Source: Pseudomonadota bacterium
Lineage (GTDB): Bacteria > Pseudomonadota > Gammaproteobacteria > Pseudomonadales > UBA5518
Direction of reading: 5' to 3'
Assembly: GCA_963204845.1 (NCBI GenBank)
Contig: CAUJIL010000018.1
Coordinates: forward strand, 1-7,365
Length of the DNA: 7,365 nt
Shown here: piece after piece, positions 1 to 5,492 of the stretch
Layout: the number at the start of each line of letters is the position of its first letter
How positions within the stretch are numbered: the first letter of the stretch is position 1
Made by a program: the position numbers and the translations under genes
Notes under the pieces: model-generated
The model's database searches: none
The model's input: the letters and a program-made list of their open reading frames with translations, nothing else
What the model was told of the DNA's origin: nothing

Positions 1-322
1 CCGACTCGCCGGTGCGGATGCGGATCACCTGCTCGAGCGGGGTGACGAAGATCTTGCCGTCACCGATCTTGCCGGTGTTGGCGGAAGCGCGGATCGCTTC
101 GATGACGGCATCGGTGCGGGTGTCGTCGACCGCGATTTCCAGCTTCACCTTTGGCAGGAAATCGACCACGTATTCGGCGCCGCGATACAGTTCGGTGTGC
201 CCTTTCTGCCGGCCGAAGCCCTTCACCTCGCTGACCGTCACGCCCTGCACGCCGATGTCGGACAACGCGGAACGCACATCGTCGAGCTTGAAGGGCTTGA
301 TGATCGCCGTGATCAGTTTCAT
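1..322 (-). CDS. P-II family nitrogen regulatory protein, second copy (3' end cut by window edge)
   Basis: Small trimeric signal protein that reads 2-oxoglutarate and ATP/ADP and controls ammonium channels or nitrogen regulators in the cytoplasm. From the ATG at 322-320, 107 residues are visible. The family is about 112 residues long, so roughly five residues and the stop lie outside the window. The start MKLITAIIKPFKLDDV, the T-loop with GFGRQKGHTELYRGAEY (uridylylation site Tyr51), Gln39, and the C-terminal GKIGDGKIFV (Lys90) and RIRTGE are all diagnostic. An AGGAGA ribosome binding site lies a few bases upstream of the ATG. By hand count 83 of 107 residues match the amtB-linked P-II at 2602-2264, and the T-loop is identical. 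The differences cluster around residues 61-82. The N-terminus looks GlnK-like, but GlnB cannot be excluded without the downstream neighbour. It lies 83 bp after the DUF4124 gene and could be co-transcribed with it or use its own promoter. Confidence 0.95.
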   Translation of the reverse strand, partial: MKLITAIIKPFKLDDVRSALSDIGVQGVTVSEVKGFGRQKGHTELYRGAEYVVDFLPKVKLEIAVDDTRTDAVIEAIRASANTGKIGDGKIFVTPLEQVIRIRTGES

Positions 323-369
323 CGCATTTCTCCTGCGCGGGGCGAGGACCGGTGGTTCGGGCGGCGCGC

Positions 370-375
370 ATTATA
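370..375 (-). promoter_or_regulatory. possible -10 element for the left P-II gene
   Basis: The minus strand reads TATAAT here, a perfect -10 hexamer in otherwise GC-rich DNA, about 48 bp before the P-II start codon. No good -35 hexamer exists at 16-18 bp spacing, so the call rests on the -10 alone. A GG-N10-GC arrangement at 401-388 also exists, but its flanks match sigma-54 poorly. Confidence 0.3.
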
Positions 376-405
376 TCGGCGCGTTCGGCACGCACACAGC
401 CTAAC

Positions 406-852
406 TCATCGGCAATGCGCGGCAATAGTATCGGCGAGTTCCGTCTCGTAACGCACGCGCTCCTCCGACGCGACGATCTCGCGTCCGCCCTGCGCGTCGC
501 GGCGCACGAGGTACGCCGCCCGGCGCACGCCGTCGAGTTCCTCGTGCAGCCACGCGCAGGCACTCTCGCGTTCGGCGGACTGCGCGGCCGCGGCCGCCGC
601 AGCCTGCGTGCGCTCGCGGCGCTCGGTGTCCCACACCTCGAGAAGACGGCGGCCGCGTTCACGCTGCTCGGCGAGTTCCGGATCGGGTTGCACGGGTGGT
701 GCGGACGGCAGGTCCACTCGCTCCGCGGCCCCGGCTGGCGCGCGGTCACCGTAATGCACGCGGCCCTCGGCGTCGGTCCAGCGATAGACCTCGGCCCCGG
801 CCGTGGCGGGAACGACGAGCGACAACAGCGTCGCGGCGAGCATCATGCGCAT
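406..852 (-). CDS. DUF4124 domain-containing exported protein
   Basis: A 148-residue protein of unknown function, probably periplasmic. Residues 1-20 (MRMMLAATLLSLVVPATAGA) form a short signal peptide, followed at once by EVYRWTDAEGRVHYGDRAP, the hallmark of the DUF4124 domain (a small beta-rich module starting with YRWxDxxGxxHYxD). A Pro-rich linker (about 50-59) leads to a charged, Ala-rich helical region (60-115) with a seven-Ala run. Two cysteines (99 and 147) bracket the C-terminal part and could form a disulfide after export. The start at 852 is chosen because the signal peptide begins there and a G-rich GGGGGTGG lies just upstream; ATG at 846 is an alternative. A longer reading from a TTG at 918 would begin inside the amtB terminator and is unlikely. 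The gene sits between two nitrogen-signalling genes, but nothing in its sequence links it to nitrogen. Confidence 0.85.
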   Translation of the reverse strand: MRMMLAATLLSLVVPATAGAEVYRWTDAEGRVHYGDRAPAGAAERVDLPSAPPVQPDPELAEQRERGRRLLEVWDTERRERTQAAAAAAAQSAERESACAWLHEELDGVRRAAYLVRRDAQGGREIVASEERVRYETELADTIAAHCR

Positions 853-894
853 GCACCACCCCCGGGCGTGGCCCGTCCTGCGTGCGCCCACAAT

Positions 895-916
895 AAAAAA
901 GCGCCCCGAAGGGCGC
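895..916 (-). terminator. intrinsic terminator of the torF-glnK-amtB operon
   Basis: On the minus strand GCGCCC-TTCG-GGGCGC forms a 6-bp all-GC stem closed by a stable C(UUCG)G tetraloop, followed at once by six T. It begins 25 bp after the amtB stop codon. The plus strand has no T-tract on the other side, so it works only for minus-strand transcripts. It separates the ammonium operon from the DUF4124 gene. Confidence 0.93.
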
Positions 917-941
917 AACAGGAGACCGTGCGGTTCCAGGA

Positions 942-2267
942 TCAGAGGTTGTAGCCACGCTCGTCGTGCAGCGCGATGTCCAGACCGATCGTTTCCTCCT
1001 CGTCGCCGACGCGCAGCCCGAGGACCAGATCGACCAGCTTAAGCAGGACGTAGCTCAGCACGCCGGTGTAGACCACGGTAAACAGTACGCCCTTGGCCTG
1101 GATCCAGATCTGCGCCGGGATGTTCTCGACGGTGCCGAAACCGCCCAGCGCCGGTGCCGCGAACACACCGGTCAGCAGCGCACCGACGATGCCGCCCACG
1201 CCGTGCACGCCGAAGACGTCGAGTGAATCGTCGTAGCCGAGCGCGCGCTTCAGGCGGGTGGCGGTGTAGAAGCAGAGTACGCCGGAGGCCAGGCCGATCA
1301 CCAACGCGCCGGCGGGGCCGGCCGTGCCGGCGGCCGGGGTGATCGCCACCAGGCCGGCGACCGCACCCGAGGCGATGCCGAGCACCGAGGGCTTGCCGTG
1401 GCTGAACCACTCGGCGCACATCCAGCCCAACGCGGCCGCCGCGGTGGCGATCTGCGTCACCGCCATCGCCATGCCGGCGGTACCGTTGGCGGCCACCGCC
1501 GAGCCGGCGTTGAAGCCGAACCAGCCCACCCACAGCATCGAGGCGCCGACCAGCGTGAGCCCGAGGTTGTGCGGCGGCATCGCGGTGTGCGGATAGCCCT
1601 TGCGCTTGCCGAGCACGAGGCAGGCGACGAGACCCGCGATACCGGCGTTGATGTGCACCACGGTGCCGCCGGCGAAGTCGAGCACGCCCCAGTCCCACAT
1701 CAGTGCGCCGTCACCGCTCCAGACCATGTGCGCGATCGGCAGGTAGCAGACCGTGACCCACAGCGCCATGAACAGCATCATCGCGGAGAACTTCATGCGC
1801 TCGGCGAAGGCGCCCACGATCAGCGCCGGCGTGATGATCGCGAAGGTCATCTGGAACACCACGAACACCGACTCCGGGATGCGGTAGACCAGCGAATCCA
1901 CGCCGAGCCCGGCGAGGAACGCCCGCGACAGGCCGCCCACGAAGGAGTTCAGGTTGGTGACACCCTTCTCCATGCCGGTGGTGTCGAAGGCCATGCTGTA
2001 GCCGAACACGGTCCACAGCACGCTGACCATCGCGGTGATCGCGAAGCACTGCATCAGCACCGACAGCACATTCTTCGACCGCACCATGCCGGCGTAGAAG
2101 AGCGCGACGCCCGGGATCGTCATGAACAGCACCAGCGCGGTGGCGGTGAGCATCCAGGCCGTGTCGCCCGAGTCGAGCGTCGGCGTGTCCTGGGCGAGCG
2201 CCAGCGCCGGCAGTGCCAGCAGCAGCGGCGCGGCGAGCGCGCGCGCGCGTCGTGTCGAGGTCTTCAT
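942..2267 (-). CDS. amtB: AmtB-type ammonium channel/transporter
   Basis: Inner-membrane ammonium channel of 441 residues, normal for the family. A cleavable-looking signal (about 1-25, ending ALALAQ) precedes the membrane helices. Residues aligned by eye with the characterised E. coli protein are all present: Phe142 and Phe252 of the pore gate, Trp183 and Ser256 of the outer recruitment site, Asp197 in LDFAGGTVVH, and the twin pore histidines His205 and His355 (VFGVHGVGGIVG). The C-terminal tail GLRVGDEEETIGLD...HDERGYN is the cytoplasmic segment that contacts GlnK. Function should therefore be intact. The start codon overlaps the glnK stop (ATGA), so translation is probably coupled, and GlnK can block the channel when nitrogen is plentiful. 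The reading frame stays open far upstream of this ATG, but only as a by-product of GC-rich DNA; the signal peptide and overlap fix the start. Confidence 0.97.
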   Translation of the reverse strand: MKTSTRRARALAAPLLLALPALALAQDTPTLDSGDTAWMLTATALVLFMTIPGVALFYAGMVRSKNVLSVLMQCFAITAMVSVLWTVFGYSMAFDTTGMEKGVTNLNSFVGGLSRAFLAGLGVDSLVYRIPESVFVVFQMTFAIITPALIVGAFAERMKFSAMMLFMALWVTVCYLPIAHMVWSGDGALMWDWGVLDFAGGTVVHINAGIAGLVACLVLGKRKGYPHTAMPPHNLGLTLVGASMLWVGWFGFNAGSAVAANGTAGMAMAVTQIATAAAALGWMCAEWFSHGKPSVLGIASGAVAGLVAITPAAGTAGPAGALVIGLASGVLCFYTATRLKRALGYDDSLDVFGVHGVGGIVGALLTGVFAAPALGGFGTVENIPAQIWIQAKGVLFTVVYTGVLSYVLLKLVDLVLGLRVGDEEETIGLDIALHDERGYNL

Positions 2268-2602
2268 ACCGCATCCTCCCCTGTTTCGCCGGTGCGGATC
2301 CGCACCGCCTGTTCCACCGGCATCACGAAGATCTTGCCGTCGCCGATCTTGCCGGTGCGCGCCGCGCGCGTGACCGTCTCGATCACGCTGTCGACGATCG
2401 CGTCGGCGACGACGATCTCGATGCGCACCTTGGGCAGGAAGTCGACGACGTATTCGGCGCCGCGATAGAGCTCGGTATGGCCCTTCTGGCGTCCGAAGCC
2501 CTTCACCTCGCTGACGGTGATCCCCTGCACGCCGATCTCCGACAGCGCCTCGCGCACATCGTCGAGCTTGAAGGGTTTCACGATGGCCGTGATCATTTTC
2601 AT
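2264..2602 (-). CDS. glnK: P-II family nitrogen regulator GlnK
   Basis: Complete 112-residue P-II protein that forms a trimer, senses 2-oxoglutarate and ATP/ADP, and plugs the AmtB pore with its T-loop. Visible signatures are MKMITAIVKPFKLDDV, the T-loop GFGRQKGHTELYRGAEY with Tyr46 and uridylylation target Tyr51, Gln39 for 2-oxoglutarate, GKIGDGKIFV with Lys90, and the end RIRTGETGEDAV. Its start at 2602 is set by homology and by GAGGAG eight bases upstream; an upstream in-frame ATG at 2635 lies inside the preceding hairpin and adds a non-homologous tail. The stop overlaps the amtB start by four bases. Adjacency to amtB is the reason for the GlnK rather than GlnB name. Expression probably comes from the sigma-54 promoter ahead of torF. 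Confidence 0.97.
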   Translation of the reverse strand: MKMITAIVKPFKLDDVREALSEIGVQGITVSEVKGFGRQKGHTELYRGAEYVVDFLPKVRIEIVVADAIVDSVIETVTRAARTGKIGDGKIFVMPVEQAVRIRTGETGEDAV

Positions 2603-2620
2603 GTTCGCTTCTCCTCGATG

Positions 2621-2645
2621 ACGGCCCGCCGCCACGGCGGGCCGT
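2621..2645 (-). other. 10-bp perfect hairpin between torF and glnK
   Basis: ACGGCCCGCC (2621-2630) and GGCGGGCCGT (2636-2645) are perfectly complementary with a 5-base loop, filling most of the 51-bp gap between the torF stop (2654) and the glnK start (2602). No T-tract follows on either strand, so it is not a standard terminator. It ends shortly before the glnK ribosome binding site. In an operon mRNA such a stem could protect the torF 3' end or set the torF to glnK-amtB ratio; this is inference. Confidence 0.75.
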
Positions 2646-2653
2646 GATTGGTT

Positions 2654-3373
2654 TCAGAGCGACTTGCTCACCGAGAACACCACGCGGGCGTCGGCGTCGT
2701 CGGAATCGACCCCGTAGAGGTCGTCGATCGTCGTGTCCCAGTAGGTCAGCGCGAAGTTGAAGCCGCCGACCGACTTGCCCAGCCCGATCGACCACTCGGT
2801 GTATTCGTCCTCGCCGGGCTCGAACAACCCTTTCTCGCTCATCAGGTTCATCGCCGCGTGCAGCGACAGCGTCAGCTCGTAGGGCAGCGCGTGGGTGTAG
2901 TTCAGATACGGGTAATACAGTTCGACCTCGTCCCCGAGCGCGTCGGTGGTGCCGTCGCCGAGGTACTCGGGCGACCAGTTCAGCCCCGCCGTCAGCCCGC
3001 CCCAGGTGAACGCGAGCGCCGCCTCCACGTAGTCGAATTGCGGATCGCCGTCGTAGTCGTAGTAGATGAAGCCGATCTTGTAGCCGCACGACGAGCAGCC
3101 GAACTGACCCGCGTAGCCGCCGTAGAAATCGATCTCGGTGCTCGCATCGGTGCCGAAGTTCACGTTCGACGCCCACACGCCGGCATAGATGCCGTTGTCG
3201 AAGGCGGCGTCGAAGCCGCCCTGGATCGCGGGCCGCTCCTGCGTCTGCGACACGCCGCGGAAGATGTAGTCGGTCGCGAGCGCCACGTTGCCCGTGTAGT
3301 TGCCGGCCTGCGCCGCCGTGCCGCTCATCGCCAGGGTGGCCGCTGCGGCCGTCAGGATCGCCTTCAGTTGCAT
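2654..3373 (-). CDS. TorF family putative outer-membrane porin
   Basis: A 239-residue exported protein of the TorF/Gcw_chp family (TIGR02001, PF09694 as I recall). The family is predicted to form outer-membrane beta-barrels but is little characterised. Residues 1-23 are a signal peptide with an AQA cleavage site. The mature start has the family motif YTGNVALATDYIFRGVSQT followed by RPAIQGGFD. The rest shows alternating aromatic/polar strands (YYDYDGDPQFDYVEAALAFTW, WSIGLGKSVGGFNFALTYWD) and ends VVFSVSKSL, where family members often end in Phe as I recall. A CSSC motif (Cys93, Cys96) falls in a likely loop or turn. The start is supported by AAGGAGA upstream. It is the first gene of the torF-glnK-amtB operon and sits behind a sigma-54 promoter, which suggests a role in moving ammonium or another small nitrogen compound across the outer membrane. 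That role is inferred from context only. Confidence 0.9.
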   Translation of the reverse strand: MQLKAILTAAAATLAMSGTAAQAGNYTGNVALATDYIFRGVSQTQERPAIQGGFDAAFDNGIYAGVWASNVNFGTDASTEIDFYGGYAGQFGCSSCGYKIGFIYYDYDGDPQFDYVEAALAFTWGGLTAGLNWSPEYLGDGTTDALGDEVELYYPYLNYTHALPYELTLSLHAAMNLMSEKGLFEPGEDEYTEWSIGLGKSVGGFNFALTYWDTTIDDLYGVDSDDADARVVFSVSKSL

Positions 3374-3451
3374 CGTCGTGTCTCCTTGCCTTCGGTTGAG
3401 AATCCGTGCCGGTGCTCACGCGCTCGTGCCCGTCCGGCTCGAACACCGCTC

Positions 3452-3468
3452 TGCAGATGCCGTGCCAG
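3452..3468 (-). promoter_or_regulatory. sigma-54 (RpoN) -24/-12 promoter of torF-glnK-amtB
   Basis: The minus strand reads CTGGCACGGCATCTGCA. Against the consensus YTGGCACG-N4-TTGCW only one specified base differs (CTGC for TTGC), and the invariant GG-N10-GC spacing is exact. The predicted transcription start is near 3441, leaving a leader of about 67 bases before the torF ATG. Sigma-54 promoters need an activator bound upstream, and a matching NtrC-type site is present at 3554-3572. Confidence 0.88.
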
Positions 3469-3514
3469 AATGAAAAAACCTTTTCAAAACATGGCGGTCA
3501 TGCAATTGACGCGC

Positions 3515-3531
3515 TGCACTCCGGTAGCGCG
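3515..3531 (-). promoter_or_regulatory. weak NtrC-like site nearest the promoter
   Basis: TGCACTC, a 3-bp spacer and TAGCGCG match the TGCACCA-N3-TGGTGCA consensus at 9 of 14 arm positions by hand count. The centre (3523) is 40 bp from the strong site at 3563 and about 82 bp upstream of the predicted start. Low-affinity sites beside a strong one are usual at NtrC enhancers, but a chance match is possible in GC-rich DNA. Confidence 0.3.
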
Positions 3532-3553
3532 CCCGTGACGGGCGCACGGCGAC

Positions 3554-3572
3554 GCGCACCATCGTGGTGCGC
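3554..3572 (-). promoter_or_regulatory. NtrC-type enhancer site
   Basis: GCGCACCA-TCG-TGGTGCGC is a perfect 8-bp-arm palindrome whose core GCACCA-N3-TGGTGC equals the classical NtrC recognition core (TGCACCA-N3-TGGTGCA), differing only in the outermost base of each arm. Its centre (3563) lies about 122 bp upstream of the predicted sigma-54 start, within the usual range for NtrC enhancers. The combination with the -24/-12 element makes this a confident call for nitrogen control. Confidence 0.82.
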
Positions 3573-3597
3573 GCTGCACGCCGGCAGCCGCACGACG

Positions 3598-3614
3598 AGC
3601 GCGCCGGTGGTGCA
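3598..3614 (-). promoter_or_regulatory. NtrC half-site distal to the main enhancer
   Basis: One arm is a perfect TGGTGCA (3608-3614); the other (3598-3604) matches only 3 of 7 positions. The centre (3606) is 43 bp from the strong site, close to four helical turns, so a cooperatively bound second dimer would lie on the same face. It also lies just upstream of the ubiK -10 element, so occupancy could affect ubiK. Confidence 0.3.
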
Positions 3615-3620
3615 ATCGTT

Positions 3621-3626
3621 TAGAAT
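3621..3626 (+). promoter_or_regulatory. probable -10 element for ubiK-yifB
   Basis: TAGAAT matches the TATAAT consensus at five of six positions and lies 30 bp before the ubiK ATG. No convincing -35 hexamer is seen at 16-18 bp spacing. A small inverted repeat (CCGGT/ACCGG, 3632-3645) falls in the predicted short leader. Confidence 0.4.
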
Positions 3627-3656
3627 CGGCCCCGGTCAACACCGGCGTGAACTGCG

Positions 3657-3917
3657 ATGATCAACGACTCCCTACTGCGCGGCCTCGGCGACCAGCTCGG
3701 TCGCTTCATCGGCGACGCCGCCGCGCGCGAGGACCTGCAAAAAAGCCTGGAGACGATCGTGCAAGGCGCGTTCGCGCGCCTGGACCTGGTCACGCGCGAA
3801 CAGTTCGACGCGCAGCTCGAACTGCTGCGCCAGGCCGGCGAGCAGATCGACCGGCTGGAGCAGGAACTCGCACGCGCCCAGCAGCGCCTGACCGAACTGG
3901 AGCGTGACCGCGAGTAG
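3657..3917 (+). CDS. ubiK: ubiquinone biosynthesis accessory factor UbiK (YqiC/BMFP family)
   Basis: An 86-residue coiled-coil protein. In E. coli UbiK supports aerobic ubiquinone synthesis by working with UbiJ and the Ubi enzyme complex. The diagnostic family block is RLDLVTREQFDAQ (residues 41-53), close to RLDLVSREEFDVQ of the E. coli protein. The N-terminal half is amphipathic and membrane-interacting in the family; residues about 52-85 form a heptad-rich coiled coil (LELLRQAGEQIDRLEQELARA). Length is normal. The start is the only sensible ATG, but no clear ribosome binding site precedes it. The gene lies 42 bp upstream of yifB with no terminator between, so the two are probably co-transcribed. 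Neighbouring UbiK and YifB homologues are common in gammaproteobacteria, including Pseudomonas as I recall. Confidence 0.9.
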   Translation: MINDSLLRGLGDQLGRFIGDAAAREDLQKSLETIVQGAFARLDLVTREQFDAQLELLRQAGEQIDRLEQELARAQQRLTELERDRE

Positions 3918-3959
3918 CCGCGTCACGCACACTGCTCACCATGCATCCAGGGAAGGATC

Positions 3960-5492
3960 ATGCAACTCGCCACACTTGCCACCCGTGCCCAGGACGGTAT
4001 CGCCGCGCCGGCGGTACGCGTCGAGATCCATCTTTCCAACGGCCTGCCGCGCATCGCGATCGTCGGGCTGCCCGAGACCGCGGTGCGCGAGAGCAAGGAT
4101 CGCGTGCGCAGCGCGCTGATCAACTCGCTGTTCGATTTTCCGCTCACGCGCATCACCGTGAACCTCGCCCCGGCCGACCTGCCGAAGGACGGCGGCGGTC
4201 GCTACGACCTGCCGATCGCGCTTGGCATCCTCGGCGCTTCGGGCCAGATCGACCCGGCGGTGTTCGAGGGCTTCGAGTTCATCGGCGAACTCGCGCTGAA
4301 CGGCGACATCCGCCCGGTGTGCGGGGCGCTGCCGGCCGCACGAGCCTGCCACGGCGCCGGACGCACGCTGGTGCTGCCGGCCGGCAACGCGCCCGAGGCG
4401 GCGCGCATCCCCGGTGCCTGCGTGCTGCCCGCACGCACGCTGCTCGAGGTCTGCGCGCACCTGAACTCCAGCACGCTGATCGAGCCGCAGCGCCCGGTCC
4501 CCGATCCGCCGCCGCTCGCGTCGCCGGACCTCGCCGAGGTGCTGGGGCAGGAGTGCGCGAAGCGCGCGCTGGCGGTCGCCGCGGCGGGCGGCCTGAACCT
4601 GTTGCTGAGCGGGCCGCCCGGCACCGGCAAGACGATGCTTGCGACCCGCCTGCCCGGGATCCTGCCGCCGCTCGACGAGAACGAGTGGCTGGAAGTGGCA
4701 TCGATCCGCTCGGTGGCCGGATTCGACGACGCCGGCGCGGCGTACGGCACGCGGCCGTTCCGCGCACCGCACCGCTCGGCCTCGGCGATCGCGCTGGTCG
4801 GCGGCGGCAGCGTGCCGCGGCCCGGCGAGATCACGCTGGCGCACCATGGCGTGCTGTTCCTGGACGAGTTGCCGGAGTGGCCTCGCCGCCTGCTCGAGCT
4901 GCTGCGCGAGCCGCTGGAGTCGGGGAGCATCGCGATCGCGCGCGCGGCGCGGCGGCTGAATTTCCCGGCGCGTTTCCAGCTGGTTGCCGCGATGAACCCC
5001 TGCCCCTGCGGTTACCTCGGCTCGGGTTTCCGCGACTGCTGCTGCACCCCCGAGCAAGTCGCGCGCTACCGCGAACGTCTCAGCGGGCCGCTGCTCGACC
5101 GCTTCGACATGCGGGTCGAGGTGTCGCGTCCGGGCGACGCGCTGTTCGACACCACCGGCGCCGCGCGCGGCGAGGGTAGCGCAGACATACGCGCGCGCGT
5201 GATTGCGGCACGCGAACGCCAGTTGCACCGCCAAGGCACCACCAACGCCATGCTCGGTGGGCGTGAGCTCGAACGCGTCGCTCGGCTCGCTGCGGCCGAT
5301 CACGCACTGCTGGTGGGTGCGACGCGGCGCTGGGGACTGTCGGCGCGCGCCTACCACCGCGTGCTGCGCGTGGCACGCAGCATCGCGGATCTCGAGGATC
5401 GGGATGAGATCGGCTCGGCACAGCTTGCCGAGGCGCTGGGTTACCGGATCAGGGAAAAGACGGCCGCGGACGCGGCGCTCACGCCAGGCTGA
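3960..5492 (+). CDS. yifB: YifB/ComM family Mg chelatase-like AAA+ ATPase
   Basis: A 510-residue cytoplasmic ATPase of normal family length. The homologue ComM acts as a DNA branch-migration helicase during natural transformation. An N-terminal ChlI-like fold (about 20-141; IAIVGLPETAVRESKDRVRSA, DLPKDGGGRYDLPIALGIL) is followed by the AAA+ core (about 190-395) with Walker A GPPGTGKT (218-225) and Walker B VLFLDEL (Asp302, Glu303). Sensor 1 lies in AAMNPCPCG, a Cys cluster at 348, 350 and 360-362 could bind metal, and the probable Arg finger is in LLDRFD (Arg381). The C-terminal lid (about 402-497) contains SARAYHRVLRVARSIADL. All ATPase motifs are intact. The start at 3960 is supported by AGGGAAGG just upstream. 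The gene follows ubiK and ends within the tail of the convergent cyclic-di-GMP gene. Confidence 0.95.
   Translation: MQLATLATRAQDGIAAPAVRVEIHLSNGLPRIAIVGLPETAVRESKDRVRSALINSLFDFPLTRITVNLAPADLPKDGGGRYDLPIALGILGASGQIDPAVFEGFEFIGELALNGDIRPVCGALPAARACHGAGRTLVLPAGNAPEAARIPGACVLPARTLLEVCAHLNSSTLIEPQRPVPDPPPLASPDLAEVLGQECAKRALAVAAAGGLNLLLSGPPGTGKTMLATRLPGILPPLDENEWLEVASIRSVAGFDDAGAAYGTRPFRAPHRSASAIALVGGGSVPRPGEITLAHHGVLFLDELPEWPRRLLELLREPLESGSIAIARAARRLNFPARFQLVAAMNPCPCGYLGSGFRDCCCTPEQVARYRERLSGPLLDRFDMRVEVSRPGDALFDTTGAARGEGSADIRARVIAARERQLHRQGTTNAMLGGRELERVARLAAADHALLVGATRRWGLSARAYHRVLRVARSIADLEDRDEIGSAQLAEALGYRIREKTAADAALTPG

Larger units (their letters stand above)
3374..3656. promoter_or_regulatory. 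divergent control region between torF and ubiK
   Basis: This 283-bp non-coding gap separates two divergent genes. It contains a sigma-54 promoter and NtrC-like sites reading toward torF, and a -10-like TAGAAT reading toward ubiK. An A/T-rich block (about 3471-3491, runs of A and T around TTTTCAAAAC) lies just upstream of the -24 element. A 6-of-9 match to the IHF consensus occurs at 3499-3511 on the minus strand, between promoter and enhancer; it is too weak to list alone. Confidence 0.7.

Noticed and set aside
388..404. Sigma-54 promoter for the left P-II gene
   Set aside because: GG-N10-GC spacing exists, but the flanking consensus bases mostly fail, in contrast to the near-perfect element at 3452-3468.
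853..918. TTG-initiated 22-residue extension of the DUF4124 protein
   Set aside because: It would begin inside the amtB terminator hairpin and bury the signal peptide. ATG at 852 starts directly at the signal peptide.
892..918. Promoter TTGCGC-N17-TATTGT overlapping the terminator
   Set aside because: Matches are only 3 of 6 and 4 of 6, and the bases are fully explained by the terminator stem and T-tract.
1398..2468. Long plus-strand open frames opposite amtB, glnK and torF
   Set aside because: They are His/Arg/Gln-rich mirror readings with no recognisable domains or ribosome binding sites.
2268..3446. Upstream extension of the amtB frame through glnK and torF, giving an apparent 834-residue protein
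   Set aside because: The extra 393 residues are low-complexity and overlap two conserved genes in other frames. AmtB has a proper signal peptide at the ATG at 2267, which overlaps the glnK stop.
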